Below the pieces are notes generated by a model. It ran no database searches and had not been told where the DNA came from. It was given only the letters and a program-made list of their open reading frames with translations. This document shows, one piece after another, positions 33,141 through 45,599 of a stretch of 64,000 nt of DNA (positions within the stretch are counted from its first letter, which is position 1; each line of letters starts with the position of its first letter). The DNA comes from Chrysopilus asiliformis. Its lineage: Eukaryota > Arthropoda > Insecta > Diptera > Rhagionidae. Location: positions 114,443,324-114,507,323 of the forward strand of contig OZ035960.1 of NCBI GenBank assembly GCA_964034945.1, in the 5' to 3' direction. The position numbers and the translations under genes were made by a program.

Positions 33141-33498
33141 GCTTGCATACCCGTCGTTGCCGGGTTAAGTTTTTTCAAATTTTTTTGGACCCCCATCTAT
33201 GCCAAATTTCAGGCCAATCGGTTCATTAGTTTCCCCGAGAAAGAGTAACATAGCGCAAAAACTAAGTTTCGAAATCACTTTACCCCCTCCCCTTACTCCC
33301 CCCCACCCCTCGCGCTACTTTTCCGTATGCCTATGTTGGAACCAGAACTACCACAGACACTCATGCCAAATTTCAAGTCAATCGGTTCAGCCGTTTTTGC
33401 GTGAAAGAGGAACAGACAGACAGACAGACCGACAGACAGACACACAGACAGACAGACAGACAGGCAGACACCAACTCATTTTTATATATTAGTATGAT
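33141..33498 (+). repeat. Repeat family A, copy 7
   Basis: Starts AGCTTGCATACCCGTCGTTG and ends ATATTAGTATGAT after an unusually long CAGA/CACA run of about 55 bp. Confidence 0.78.
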
Positions 33499-33535
33499 AT
33501 GATTTCGTAGACCGTTTGTAACGTATCGAACCAAT

Positions 33536-34085
33536 CGGCGAACATAAAAATGAACTACACCAGAGTGTTAGGGATGACAAAAGAATTTGATTCCCGCATG
33601 TCTGTCCGTCCGCCAATCTGTCTGTCCAATCGTCTGTCTGTCCGTCCATCTGTATGTCTGTCCGTCCGTCTGTGTGTTGTTCGTGTGTCTGTATGTTCGT
33701 CTATCTGTCTGTCCATTCGTCTGTCTGTCCGTCCATCTGTCTGTCCATTTGTTTGTCCGTCCGTCTGTGTGTTGTTCGTGTGTCTGTCTGTGTGTTGTTC
33801 GTGTGTCTGTCTGTTCGCCTGCCTGTCTGTTCGTCTGTCTGTGACCACAATAACTTTCGAAAGGATTAAGCTAGAGACATGAAATTGTGTATAGTTGGGT
33901 TTCTCCTAAATGGCAATGTCAAGCTCAGGAAACGGGCAAAATCGAAAAAATGTGTTTAGAATATGATTTTACATTACTAGGACCGAAAATTCTCTACCTC
34001 CCTATGCGACGATGATAACCGGATGCCTATAATATGTTTCACGTTATGTGGTAGCGTGATGGGGGTACTAAATTCCACATAAAAA
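33536..34085 (+). repeat. Repeat family E, copy 1, with TCTGTCCG array
   Basis: Begins ACATAAAAATGAACTACACC, continues into an array of GTCTGTCCGTCC-type words (33598-33842) and then AGCTAGAGACATGAAATT. Related copies: 43545, 44960, 55013 (part) and 63255 (reverse). Frames across the array are artefacts. Confidence 0.7.
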
Positions 34086-34093
34086 ATTGTCTA

Positions 34094-34291
34094 AAGCCCA
34101 ATTTAGACTAACGATTGCGATTACGATTGAAGCTTCTCGACCAATGAGATCAAAGCTTTCAACGATAGAGACATGAAACCTTTGATCTCATTGGTCGAGG
34201 AAGCTCAATCTTAGTCGCAATCGTAATCATAATCGCAATCGTAATCGTAATCGCAATCGTAATCGCAATCGTTAGTCTGAATTGGTCTTAA
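34094..34291. mobile_element. Repeat family C, copy 2 (hexamer-carrying MITE)
   Basis: Left arm AGACTAACGATTGCGATTAC, centre CTCGACCAATGAGATCAAAG and its complement, right arm a run of AATCGC/AATCGT hexamers ending CGTTAGTCTGAATTGG. The hexamer run is longer on the right arm than on the left. Confidence 0.8.
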
Positions 34292-34294
34292 AAA

Positions 34295-35585
34295 GTCCCA
34301 AAAGCGTACTATCGAAACTATATTTTTCTTTGTAACATATTTTTTTATTCAACTTCATGCGAGTCATTCAAGTATTTCTTTTTTAAATTCGACTAATTCG
34401 CCTCTGAATTTCTCGATTGTCTCATATATGTTTCTCTATTAATTCCACATACTCGCATGTAACGCAAGAATAATTTCCCCTGAAAGCGGATGCAGCATAA
34501 AAAACACCTCAATCAAATTTATGTACAGTTCTTTGGGAGAACCAAAACACTGTTATTCCAAAAGAAAATCAAATAACAAGTGAAATGCCATTCAAATTTG
34601 ATATGGCAAGGCCGAATGAGATAGCCTGAAAATTATTCCCTGGCGTTTTATGTACCTATATTCTGTAACAAAAAAAAAAGTTGTATCTCGTAGGGGAAAT
34701 TAGTTGTTTATGACTTTTCAATTCTGGTGGGATTATTGCCACCGACAGATGGAAACCGGTTCAACAATGCGTTTGCGTTTTTTTGTTTAAAAATTTGTGA
34801 GAAGTAATATAGGCAACGAGAGGATACGTATATGTACTGTATTCAGCGACACATGTAAAATGTGGATTAAATGACAGAATTTCTTCACACTTCGTTGGTC
34901 AAATGTCAGAATTTCAACACAACTCCATTCCCTACAAACAGTCAGTCATACACCGAAATAACAAGCAATGTTACCGATTGAATGTGGAATGGAAGAATAA
35001 ATGAAAATATCTTAAAGATCTTCAAATCATTCATAAGATTTTGGACATTCGTTTTTCAGTTCTTGGTGCAAGGTCTCAGTTTTATATCAAAAATATTTTG
35101 TAAAGGAAAATTTTATTATTTTGTATGAAATTTTTCAAAAATTTCGGCAGAAAGATCAATGATCTGTGAAAAGTCAACATGTTTTCATCCAAAAACAAAT
35201 TTCAGTACAATCGGTTGACTCATTCTGAGTCAGGGCTTTTTAAGGGAGCAGAGTCTTTTTCGGCTCAGGTTTCCCAATGTTTTTTTTCTGTATTTTTCTC
35301 GAATGCCGAACTTTTTTTTGTTCAGAATGAACAGTTTTTCGACATTTTGAACGATTTTCGAGAAAAATTAAAGTTGAAAATCGAAAAAATCAAGTAGCAA
35401 ATCTGAGAAAATAAACTTTGGACGTTATAAAAGTTAAAAAGGATTAATAAAGGATAAAATATAGCGTAATCTTCTTTCCGGTGATCTTTTTTTCACATAA
35501 TTTAAGTCTTTTTTTAAAGAAACGAATTCAATTTTACATTTTCCTTCAAATGGGAGACATTTTCCAAATTGACGACGTCCATTAC
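34295..35585. other. AT-rich DNA, nothing recognised
   Basis: Only chance frames. The sequence around 35195 (CAAATTTCAGTACAATCGGT) is in the general repeat style but could not be assigned to a family. Confidence 0.4.
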
Positions 35586-35588
35586 ATA

Positions 35589-36147
35589 AAGGGTCTTTCA
35601 ATAAGGACATAACAATTTTGTATTTTAATAAAAACCCACCCTAAAACTTTTTTTATAATCAGGCAATGCTAAAACGTCAGTCAAGGTCGACATTATTATC
35701 ATGGTGAAGTTCACGAACGAGCAATGCCACACAGCTGGTCAAACAATTGATCTATTGAAGGAGAAGTTCGGTAATCGTGTAATCTCGAGAAATGGTCCGG
35801 TCGAATGGCCACCTCACTCATGTGATTTAACGCCGTTGGATTTCTTTTTATGGGGTTATGCTAAGTCATTGGTTTATGCCAACAAGCCAACAACGTTAGA
35901 GGAGCTCAGGAACAATATCGAATGCAAAATTGCCAACGTTCCGGCCGATATGTGTGGAAGAGTGGTGGAAAATTGGCTCCAAAGAATCAATCAGCAAACG
36001 TGCTCGCGGTGGCCATATGAACGACATCGAATTTCATACTTAAATGTAACATGTCCACTACACCTGAAATAAATTTCAGCCCGATATCTCAATTATTCTG
36101 TATTTTATTTAAATACAAAATTGTTATGTCCTTATTGAAAGACCCGA
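35589..36147 (+). mobile_element. Mariner-like element, internally deleted
   Basis: The inverted ends share GGGTCTTTCAATAAGGACAT and stay identical for about 35 bp; only the outermost two bases differ. TA flanks both sides (35587-35588, 36148-36149). The interior carries a transposase remnant missing its middle. At 559 bp it is less than half the length of an intact mariner (about 1.3 kb). Confidence 0.87.
35701..36062 (+). pseudogene. Mariner-type transposase remnant (N- and C-terminal parts fused)
   Basis: The frame starts MVKFTNEQ, the usual start of this mariner transposase group, and passes after eight residues directly into the late part (CHTA, TIDLLKEKFGNRVISRNGP, WPPHSCDLTPLDFFLWG, YANKPTTLEELRNNI). 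The helix-turn-helix region and the first catalytic acidic residues are missing; the last catalytic Asp region (CDLTPLDFF) remains. Near 36000 a one-base shift takes the frame out of the usual ending, which survives in the next frame as RARGGHMNDIEFHT and a stop near 36048. The gene is inactive; the element can move only with a transposase supplied elsewhere. Confidence 0.85.
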
Positions 36148-36450
36148 TATATTTAGAACGAGGTATTTTATCCGCTGTAACCGGCGAATTTCCAATTATC
36201 TACATGAATTACTTAAATACATTAATTACGCTTCAAATTGGAGGTTAGTTACATACATTATTTACGTGCAATTAATTACGTAATTAATTCTACGTAAATT
36301 ACACTGACTGTAACTCGTCAATTTTTTTCAAAACCCGGTAATATAGAAGTTTTATAAATTTTAATCAAAATGGAGTCACAAATGGGTGGTATTCTTGTAG
36401 CTATCATCTTTTATTATGATATTTTGACCGAATCATCTTATTTCAGGTGA

Positions 36451-36885
36451 CAGTGGGCGCGTTTATACCGGTGCTAAAGTGGCAATGTAGCGCCGGTATA
36501 AACGCATTCTACTTTAGTAATGCCTGCCAGTTGAGCAGTGGGTTATTGGCACTGCTAATTTTTAGCGCTGCTATTTTCAGATGGTATGAACGGAATTATA
36601 TTCTGGCAGTGCTGTTTTAACCTCAAAATTGTGACATTTTGTATTTCGCACAGCTGTTTGCGATGAGTTCCGCTTACCTTTTGGTCCTGTTGGTTTTATT
36701 TATCCTTTTTCTAATTCTTTCTGCCCTTTTCATGCTATATATTCCAAAGATTTTCTTTTACTCCATCGTACCTGGGTGAAATAGTCACATACCATAAAAA
36801 ATTGACGGTTCACGCAATGTACACTTCCAGTTTGTCATTGCCAGATTGGCAGTGCCATCTTAGCACTGGAATAAACGCGCCCAGT
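36451..36885. mobile_element. Inverted-end element (435 bp)
   Basis: The left end CAGTGGGCGCGTTTATACC and the right end read inward CACTGGGCGCGTTTATTCC pair, followed by AGTGCTAA(A/G)(G/A)TGGCA. Inner copies of CGGTATAAACGC lie close to the left end. Target duplication is ambiguous (GAC or GTGAC). Confidence 0.7.
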
Positions 36886-36889
36886 GACT

Positions 36890-39240
36890 ATCATATGTGA
36901 GGTTTTCACGTCTCTGTTTTTTCATTCGAAGATTGCTTATAGGCGAAACAAACGCAAATACCATAAACACTGTATGGTTGACCATTTGTGTGGTAAAACC
37001 AATTCGGTCACATTGCTGAACAGCAACTCAGCGATATGGAGTGGAAATCTCTGTCTCTCTGGAGCTGAAAAGCAAAAACGTGTTTCGATTGTGTGAGTTT
37101 TTTTGAAACTCGCGCCCCATCAAACATGCGCACTTTTACACAAGTCAGTTTCATGAGAACCGTTGAGCAATTGAAAGCCTATATGCTGTTGTAAAATTGA
37201 AGTTTTCCTATAGGAAATTTTATTTTCATATTCTTCTTAATCGGTATCGTGCAATTATTTGTTTTTTTTACTTGGGAGAAAAGTTGGAATTGTACGAAAA
37301 TCGCGGAATTACAGCGATTTTAACGAAAATTACGAATAAATCGAGAAAAGTGTTGAGTTTTATGAGTTCAGTATTTTTAGGAGCCCTTAGTTTAGTGCCG
37401 AAAATATTTTAGAAAAAAGGCAAAAAGAAAACTATGGTGAAATGCATTGATACAACATAGCCAAAAGAAGAAATTGAAGGTTTTTTTTTGTCTTCAATAT
37501 TTTGGTTAAGTGGTGAACGAAAGAAAATAATTTTCATCATTTAATTAGTGTTTCAATGAATCACAAGAAAAGTATTTCTTGTGCCAAAATATTAAATCAA
37601 CTTTTTTAAAACCACACGGGTGAGTGTCATTTCAAGTATTGGAAAATATTTCGAATGCCATTAGGCATATATATTGGGAATATAAATAACCGAAGTTCAT
37701 TTTCTTATTTCAAACAAACAAATACAAACGTTATTGTGTTATTTTTAAGTTTAATTTTTCTTCGAAATTCCAGGCTAAACAAGTAGAGAACAACGGGAAA
37801 AACTAATTAATTGAGAAGCGCATTTGACTGTCTGTCTCTTTTCTTCTAACGAAAAACGTCTTTGATTAAAACGTTATAAATATGTGTTAAACTATGGTAA
37901 TTTTTTTCGCAAAATTTTTAATGCACGACTTATAAGTAGGGACCAAATACTTAAAACCACTCTTTTTCTGAGCCTACGGTATTCAAATTTATTCCAAGAT
38001 GACAATTATCCGAAACAAAAAAAGAAAAGAAAAACGTGATTATGTCAGGAAACCTGATTTGCAAATAAAGTAGGTACATTAAAAAAAACAACAACCTAAA
38101 GTTACTTAAAAATAAAATTGGCTTTCAAATTATATTCAGCTTTTCACCGTTGCACACAAACACTCGAAGACTTTTACCCGTAATCTCGTTGCGAAAGAAA
38201 CCATCTTTGATTCTGGGAATATTTTACATTCTTTCGCATTTTATTTGTTTTTGTTCACACTAACGCCATATGCGTGTTGTAAAATAGCAGGAGAACAAAG
38301 AGAGAATAAACAGTTGCCGTAGAAATATACAGTGGTATCCATATGTAGAACCTGAATATTTTTGGGGAGCATAGAACGAAGTACCCGTCGCGGTCGCTTT
38401 TACAATATTTTATGCAAAAAAACAATACACGATGCCCTGTTTTCCAGAAATTTGAAGGTCACACGAATCGTTTCAAGTGAAACCCTCGGTTAGTTTGCAT
38501 TTTGCTATAAACTCGTGATAGAAGATTTTATTTATTACACCAAAGTGTTTTATTGTGTACCGAGAAAGTGTAGTTTCTTACACTGCGCGTACACATCATG
38601 TTTACATTGAGGCACATATGCACGTAGATGGTATAATGATAGTCGATTACTTCTTGTGTAGAAGAAGAAAAACAAACCTCTTCAACTGTTGTAAAATTTC
38701 GTGTGAGGAACGGTACTTTTTCTGATCCCCATCATACGAAATCAAAACAACAACACACGAAAGACCATATCAACACACGGCGAAGACTATATGAAAATGG
38801 AGGCCGAAATGACCTCGTCGTCATCGTCAGCTACAAACTGAATATTTTGCTTATACCTTACTATATTTTGTGAAATTCATGAGAGCGCCCTCTTATATGG
38901 AAATTTTTTATTATTAAAACATTTGGTTTTTGTTTTAGTTCAAATTTCATTAACACAACAGTTAAATTATGCAGCCACCTTGTAATCGATTGATGCAATA
39001 GTAACGATTATCATTTTTGCCGTTTCGTTCATCTTTCAAAAGTTTTGATGTGCCTCGTAAAATAAATATCACTAACATGTTGCTAGCTATCTAGATATTT
39101 TTGCAGATTAATTAAAACCGTGTTAAATTTTCAGCGAGAAAATACAGTTTTTTTTGAAAGGCCACAAATTTGAAGACCTTTTATGGGTGAAGACCCTTGG
39201 TCTTCAATTCTTGGTTTTATCAAAAAAATTAAAAAAACTG
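36890..39240. other. Intergenic DNA without recognised repeats
   Basis: The longest stretch of the right half that shows no window-wide repeat. A short frame at 38791 (MKMEAEMTSSSSSATN) opens in a better-than-average context but ends after 16 codons. No gene claimed. Confidence 0.45.
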
Positions 39241-39242
39241 AG

Positions 39243-39322
39243 CCACCCCCTAACCCTCTGCCACCCCCTCGCCCTCTGCCACCCCCTCGCCCTCTGCCAC
39301 CCCCTCGCCCTCTGCCCCCATT
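39243..39322. repeat. 18-bp minisatellite, about four copies
   Basis: Unit CCACCCCCTCGCCCTCTG. Frames on both strands across it (Pro-Leu-Pro or Gly-Arg-Gly repeats) are artefacts. Confidence 0.9.
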
Positions 39323-39530
39323 GAGGAGTCTTGCATCTCGTATTCCCGCAGATGAGTATTCACCACAGTTTAACAACTCAAGAGCAGAATCTTGTGCTCT
39401 TGTCATAACTTTGTGTGACATAGCGGCACGTGAACGAGTCTTTGTCGAGTATAGTTTTGGTACCACCGTGCAGAATTTGTCACACAAAAATGTGGTACAT
39501 CGCGTATTCCACCAAGTCTGCAAGGGTTAT

Positions 39531-39708
39531 GTTGGGTTTACACGAATGACAGATAATGACAATCTGTCATAAAAGAATGGACAAGTTCATTATTTTATGA
39601 GAGATTGTCATTTTTCTGACAGAAATAATGACAAAAATGATACTATTTACACGATGATGACAATTTATGACAAAAAAATTACAAATTTGTCATTCGTGTA
39701 AACCCAGC
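39531..39708. mobile_element. MITE (178 bp)
   Basis: Left end GTTGGGTTTACACGAATGAC, right end the complement of GCTGGGTTTACACGAATGAC. The interior repeats ATGACA(A/G) many times. Confidence 0.78.
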
Positions 39709-40009
39709 ATTATACTCTTTTTTTGTATAATCCAATGGGTTGCAGTCTAGAAGTTATTATAAATCATATTCTGTTGCAACTATACTGGCAATTGAAGGAA
39801 ATTTTCTGAAAATGAATTGAGGGCCATGAAGGTTTTAACGCTTTTTGTAAGTATATGTAATGAATGAACTAAAATGCAGCTTTCATAAAACCAAAACTGG
39901 TCAAGAAGGAACTTCTTTCCGAAAATCAGGACGAATAGCTGTCCCCAAGGACACCGGGAGAATCGGCTTGAAATCGAGACAATCCCGATTGATTGGGACG
40001 GATGGCATT

Positions 40010-40324
40010 CCTAGTCGTACATCATCTATCAGCTTTCGAATATGGAATTTTATATAATTTAATAAGAAAATATCTGATGTGAACACCACTTGACTTTCTT
40101 ATACAAAATCTACGTTATTTTTTGACTACCCTGCAATCAGCACGGCAAAACTTGCCCTGCATATCCCTAGTCCTAGTCGTACATCATCTATCAGCTTTCG
40201 AATCTGGAATTTTATATAATTTAATAAGAAAATACCTGATGTGAACACCACTTGACTTTCTTATACAAAATCTACGTTCTTTTTTGACTACCCTGCAATC
40301 AGCACGGCAAAACTTGCCCTGCGT
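40010..40324. repeat. Tandem duplication, period 162 bp
   Basis: The segment beginning CCTAGTCGTACATCATCTAT at 40010 recurs from 40172, with only a few differences over about 153 bp. Each unit ends in the right arm of an F-family element (GGCAAAACTTGCCCTGC); only the second keeps the terminal GTATGAAATAGACGC. Confidence 0.9.
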
Positions 40325-40339
40325 ATGAAATAGACGCAA

Positions 40340-42565
40340 GATAAATCACATTTTCACAAATTGTGGCCTCAGAACACCAAAAAATTACTTTTTTGATCAA
40401 ATTTTTGGAATTTTTCGGAGTTTTACCTTTTTTTTCAAATTTTAAAATAAGAAAAATCTCAAAAAATTGGACGTAACTAGTTTTTTTGTAAGAGCTGTCC
40501 ATAAAATACGTTATGCTAATTTTAATCTTTTCGGACCTCTCCCCCTCTTCTCCGTGAGTTTTTGCATGGAGTTTAGTACTGCGGTCACACTATCGCAGAT
40601 CTTTCTTCCATCTTGAGATTTTGATGAATTTTATAGAAAATTTCTAACAGTATTTTTTAATGTTATCATTCCATATCGCTACTAAGAAGTGCGGAAGCAA
40701 TAACATAAAAGTTTTGTTGCATCTAACCGCGAATCGTAACTATAACAAAAGTTGTGCATATTGATTTGCTTATTTAGCGTAACGCACGCAATTCAGGTAA
40801 TTCACGACGATGTGTGTGTGCGCGTCAATCAGATTGAACACCTGATGGTATATGAATGTTACTCAGCTTTTCCCCAGGTTAATTTAGACTATGTAATCAT
40901 ATGTAATCATACGAAAAAATATTTAAGCATAAAAGAGCGTGCGGCTGAGCACAATATATACAAAATGTAAGCAAAAGTAGAAAAAAGTTCAGTAGCCTCT
41001 TAATTGCCATTCTTATGCTTATGTGTGAACAACGGTGGATATTTATCAATATTACAGTATATAAAGTTTCTGACGGTATAATTTCTATATACGCTTTATG
41101 TGATTTCTGCAACAAAATTGTCTAATGAGGTTTAAGTGTACTCATAATCGATGTATGTTGAGGGTTTTAATATGGATTTCGTAGCTCTTCTTAATGATAT
41201 CCTTAAAACGTGTGTGATCAAAAAGACATATTTCCATGCTATTGAAGGACTTTACTAAAATGGCACATGTATGGAAAAATTTCATTTCGTGCTGTTTTTT
41301 TAGAGCAATTGATTTTTTTTTAATTCATATTTTCCTCAATTCATATTTTTTAGATCCACATTTACCCAAATTGTGTTTCTTCAAATGAACAAAATTACAA
41401 AAAAGCAAGCAATTCGGTATTCCGGCATTTTTTGCAATTTTAGATACGAAATTGTAATTATAAAATTACAAATTCAGCAAGAGATATGGAATGCAGATAA
41501 GAGGTGTAAACTGATAACAAAATAATTAAAAATGTTTGTCTCTTTGAGCTTGTCAAACAGTATTTCCGCGATGATATCAGAATACATTCTTTTGCTTTTA
41601 ATTTTAAAATACCCAAATAGGTTCTTAGAAAGTGCTCAAAAAACATGTTTTTGGATTTAAAATTGTTACATATTTATGAAATATTAAATGCGTGCCGATC
41701 CCCTTGGTTTTTACGATACCATTCGTCTAATCTAGGCCCGACTAGCATCTTTGGTCTATTGACCGTATCTGCCACTAGGAGTGCATGCTATTTAGTGGCA
41801 CATACGTGCCATACACCATCACCTTCACTCAGTTTTAGTAAAGTTTTAATAAAATTTCCTATCGCATTATATTTTTAATACTCTAGATCAGGGTCCATCA
41901 AAGTAACTGTCGCTACCTTTACAATCAAAATTTATAACCACTACAAATAAAAAATATCAGTTGTGGTCAACACAAAACTTTCTTCTACAAAGTCTACGAC
42001 CCTGCGCAATTTACGCTAGAGCCCTGTCGCGTTGTCAACCTAAGACGACCTCCCAATAAATTCTTGGTTTATTTAAAAATATCAAAAGCGTACAAAATTT
42101 GAGATAACTTGAGAACTGTAAAATATATCAATTTACGGTAAATGGCAAAAATGTAGAAAATGTTAACATCTTTAATTATTCTTTTAACTGATTTGTCGAA
42201 AAACCGTTAGTTTGCAAATTATTCGCAAACATATGATTCTTTACATATTAATGAAAATATCTCAATAACGGTAAAAGATAACGGATAACGGTAAAAGACA
42301 AAATTGTGCAGAATGCCATTCTCATTAATTCACTTCATACATTCAGTCAGCAAAAACCCGTTAGTTTTCGAGATAATCGCAAAAAACTGTTTTTTTTTTG
42401 AAATAACGGTTTATCTCGATAACAGGTTGAGATATCGAGTTATAGCTAAAGACAAAAGTGTGGGAAATTTTATTTTCTCCAAGTTTTGTCATACTTAAGG
42501 CCACTAAAAAACGCGCAGTTTGGGAGTAAATCGAGAAAAACGAAATTGCGATTTTTGAAAAACCG
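40340..42565. other. Intergenic DNA, nothing recognised
   Basis: AT-rich. The phrase GGAGTTTAGTACTGCGGTCA at 40567 recurs in part near 46986, hinting at another dispersed repeat. No gene. Confidence 0.4.
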
Positions 42566-42569
42566 CCAT

Positions 42570-43215
42570 TTTGGATACTTCCGGTTAACGGATTTCCACC
42601 AAAAGTTGATAGGATCGTCCCATTTCAGGACCCAACATGCCTATAAAATTTCATGGCGCTAGCTCTATTAGTTTTTGAGAAATCTTGTACACAGACTGAC
42701 AGACAGACTGACAGACAGACTGACAGACAGACTGACAGACAGACTGACAGACAGACTGACAGACAGACTGACAGACAGACTGACAGACAGACTGACAGAC
42801 AGACTGACAGACAGACTGACAGACAGACTGACAGACAGACTGACAGACAGACTGACAGACAGACTGACAGACAGACTGACAGACAGACTGACAGACAGAC
42901 TGACAGACAGACTGACAGACAGACTGACAGACAGACTGACAGACAGACTGACAGACAGACTGACAGACAGACTGACAGACAGACTGACAGACAGACTGAC
43001 AGACAGACTGACAGACAGACTGACAGACAGACTGACAGACAGACTGACAGACAGACTGACAGACAGACTGACAGACAGACTGACAGACAGACTGACAGAC
43101 AGACTGTCAGACAGACTGACAGACAGACTGACAGACAGAAAGACATTTTTTAAATATGACTCCAATCGACTCAGGAGTGATCGGGAAATGTTTTTTAGGC
43201 AAAATTAAGAGGTCG
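42570..43215 (+). repeat. Repeat family B, copy 1
   Basis: The left flank CCGGTTAACGGATTTCCACC and right flank CGACTCAGGAGTG(A/T)TCGGG match 51315-51452 and 52579-52660. The space between is occupied here by a dodecamer array and in the second copy by nested elements. Confidence 0.75.
42693..43138. repeat. (CAGACTGACAGA)n dodecamer array, 446 bp
   Basis: About 37 copies of the 12-bp unit with a single visible change near 43107 (ACTGTCAG). Open frames of 165-177 codons on both strands are artefacts. Confidence 0.96.
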
Positions 43216-43544
43216 AAATTTTTCATGAATACAATACTTTATTATACTCCGTAGAAGAAAGTAATACAGTTCAATGAAACACAACCTTCCACGGCAATGG
43301 CTTGACACGAACTGATTTAAAATGAAATGCGTCATGCTAATAATGCCCCGATTCCAACTCAAAGCACGATTCGTTTTATTTCTGCGATCCGAAGCCGCAC
43401 ACACAAGCATTACAGCACATAATAAAAGGTCGATTATAGTGGCTACGCTGTTAAAGCCAATCTATGTGATGAGCTAGCCGAGCCACTAGCTAATGATGCC
43501 TGCTCTAGATGAGCAATTTTGTTTTGCAGCGCATCCAATAAATC

Positions 43545-43975
43545 GACGGACATAAAAATGAACCACATCAGGGTGTTTGGGATGACAAAAGATATTGTTG
43601 TCTGTCTGTCCGTCAAAATGATAACTCCCGAAGGAATTTAGCTAGAGGTCTGAAATTTGGCACAGATAAATTTCTCGCAAAAAGTGAGGCTAAGCTTTTC
43701 AACGAGAGCTATTCCTTCCTCCTCTCCCCCGTAGAAATGAACCAGTTGTTGCCAATTTTCTCGAAAACAGTGCATCCTATCGAAAAATTTATAAAAGCTA
43801 AATATATTTAGAATTTGATTTAACATCACTCCTCCATACATCACAATCCAATCGGACTACTCTTGCTGCCCTCCTCCATACAAAGGGAAAATTTTCTAAC
43901 AAAATTCGGTTTGTAGTCAGACAGAATATTCGATGATTGTTGCCTGGCAATTGTAGATTTTCTTAAATTTTTATC
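43545..43975 (+). repeat. Repeat family E, copy 2
   Basis: Starts ACATAAAAATGAACCACATC, with a short CTGTCTGTCC run, then AGCTAGAGGTCTGAAATTTG and CCATACATCACAATCCAATC. Confidence 0.68.
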
Positions 43976-43979
43976 TACA

Positions 43980-44900
43980 ACCACATTGCAATGGAGAAAA
44001 CTTTATAGTGTAGATTTTGGTACCAAGTCCACAAAAACAAGATAGGTAGCCGGTGGTTGATTAAATTAATCTCATTGCCTTTTTCGGTTGTTTCTGCAAA
44101 AAAATAATAATAATCACCACCTAATCTGAATGAAATAATCATTTGATATAGAACTGAATTCTAAAAGTAAACTGAAAGCTAATGTCTATACGAATTTATG
44201 TCGCTTACTCAGAAAGAATTTCCGGGCAGTTCTTTTAATAGTTTTACTTTTGCGCTCTATTTCATGCATGTTGCCTAAAATTCTTCCATTCAATAAAGAA
44301 TATTTTTAGAATACTATGGATTAACTGTTATAAGTATTTCTTATTCTAAAATCCTTTTCTGAAATGTTAATAGTTTCTTTTTTTCGTTGAAAAGTTTACA
44401 TTAAAGATCTTTTTTTTAGCTCTATGAAATTAAGGCGAAATAGTCACAAAAATAAACACATGATATTTGAGCTACGGTGGTGTCATCTCCAAAATCTGCG
44501 TTTTTGATCAAAACAACATGAGACAATTCGATTTTATTGTTAGTAGTTTATTACTAATCAAAGCGTTTAATTGTTCATGTCCTACACTTGAAGGGTGGTT
44601 ACATTTGGTTACAGTTTTTAGCTTTTGGATAGTGCAATTGATTATATTTATAAAGCCGAATTGGGTCAGACTAGGGACTTTTGACATTGATTATTTTAAA
44701 ACATGATTCACTAGAAACGTGTACAAAATTAGTCATGGAGTAACACACAAATCGAACGACGACACGTGGAAAAATTATTCAGGCTTTCAATAGAATTGAG
44801 AAGAAATGTCTGGTTTTTGATAAACAAAATTGACTTTTTGTGTGATTTTAATACCTTAAGTCTTTTTCCTATTTTCTTAGGGCCTGTACATGAAATACGT
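43980..44900. other. AT-rich DNA, nothing recognised
   Basis: An open frame of 79 codons at 44467 has no similarity that I recognise. Confidence 0.4.
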
Positions 44901-44904
44901 CATG

Positions 44905-45590
44905 TATTATTTTAGGCTTTTAAGACACCTCTTCCCTCTTCCTCTTTTGTACGGACTTTTATCACCGTATGGTGAAACCAAAGGGTATATTAGATTTGTC
45001 TTACCGTTTGTAATGCCAAGATCCCGTCATCACACAAAAAAATGAATTACACCAGTGTGTTTAGAATGATAAAAAAAAGTTGACTTTAGCATGTCCGTCC
45101 GTCTGTCCGTCCGTCTGTCCGTCCGTCCGTCTGTGGTGCGGATTGCGGGCGCACGGATTGAGCTAGAGACTTGAAATTTTGCGGAGGTCCGTTTTTCGTA
45201 AAATGCGAGGCTAAGTTCGTTCATGGGCAAAAATGGACCATTAGGGGGGGGTACCCCCCATACGAACGAAAACGTTTTTTACGAATATCTCGAAAACGGT
45301 GCATCTTATCAAAAAAGTCCATGAACAAAAGTTATTTAGGATATGATTCTACATAAAACTCCCATACATCAAAATCCGATTGGAATAAATTTTAAAAAAT
45401 CTTATTGGAAAGTTTGACTTCAAAGTGGAATTTTGGTATGTTCGAGTTTTGATACGAATATCACCATACGGGTCTCCAATGATTGCCAGATTCGCAATTA
45501 TAGCTTTTGTTATGTTTTTGTATGAAGTAGTACCGCAGTAAGAATATCGGATAACCTCCTTCTCCGTAAAAATGTGACGTGTTTTATAGA
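44905..45590 (+). repeat. Repeat family E, copy 3
   Basis: Contains CCGTATGGTGAAACCAAAGG, AATGAATTACACCAGTGTGT, a CCGTCCGTCTGT run at 45092-45134 and CATCAAAATCCGATTGGAAT. The whole order is repeated in reverse at 63255-63870, including the sequence outside the short array. Confidence 0.75.
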
Positions 45591-45599
45591 AGAGATTCA

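Noticed and set aside
33550..33882. Overlapping cysteine/serine/valine-rich frames
   Set aside because: They are translations of the degenerate CTGTCCGTC array of family E.
38791..38841. Short frame MKMEAEMTSSSSSATN
   Set aside because: Ends after 16 codons with no donor that would extend it.
39131..39572. Gly-Arg-rich and Pro-rich frames of about 130 codons
   Set aside because: They cross an 18-bp minisatellite and their outer parts have no recognisable similarity.
42625..43208. Open frames of 165-177 codons on both strands
   Set aside because: Products of the stop-free 12-bp array.
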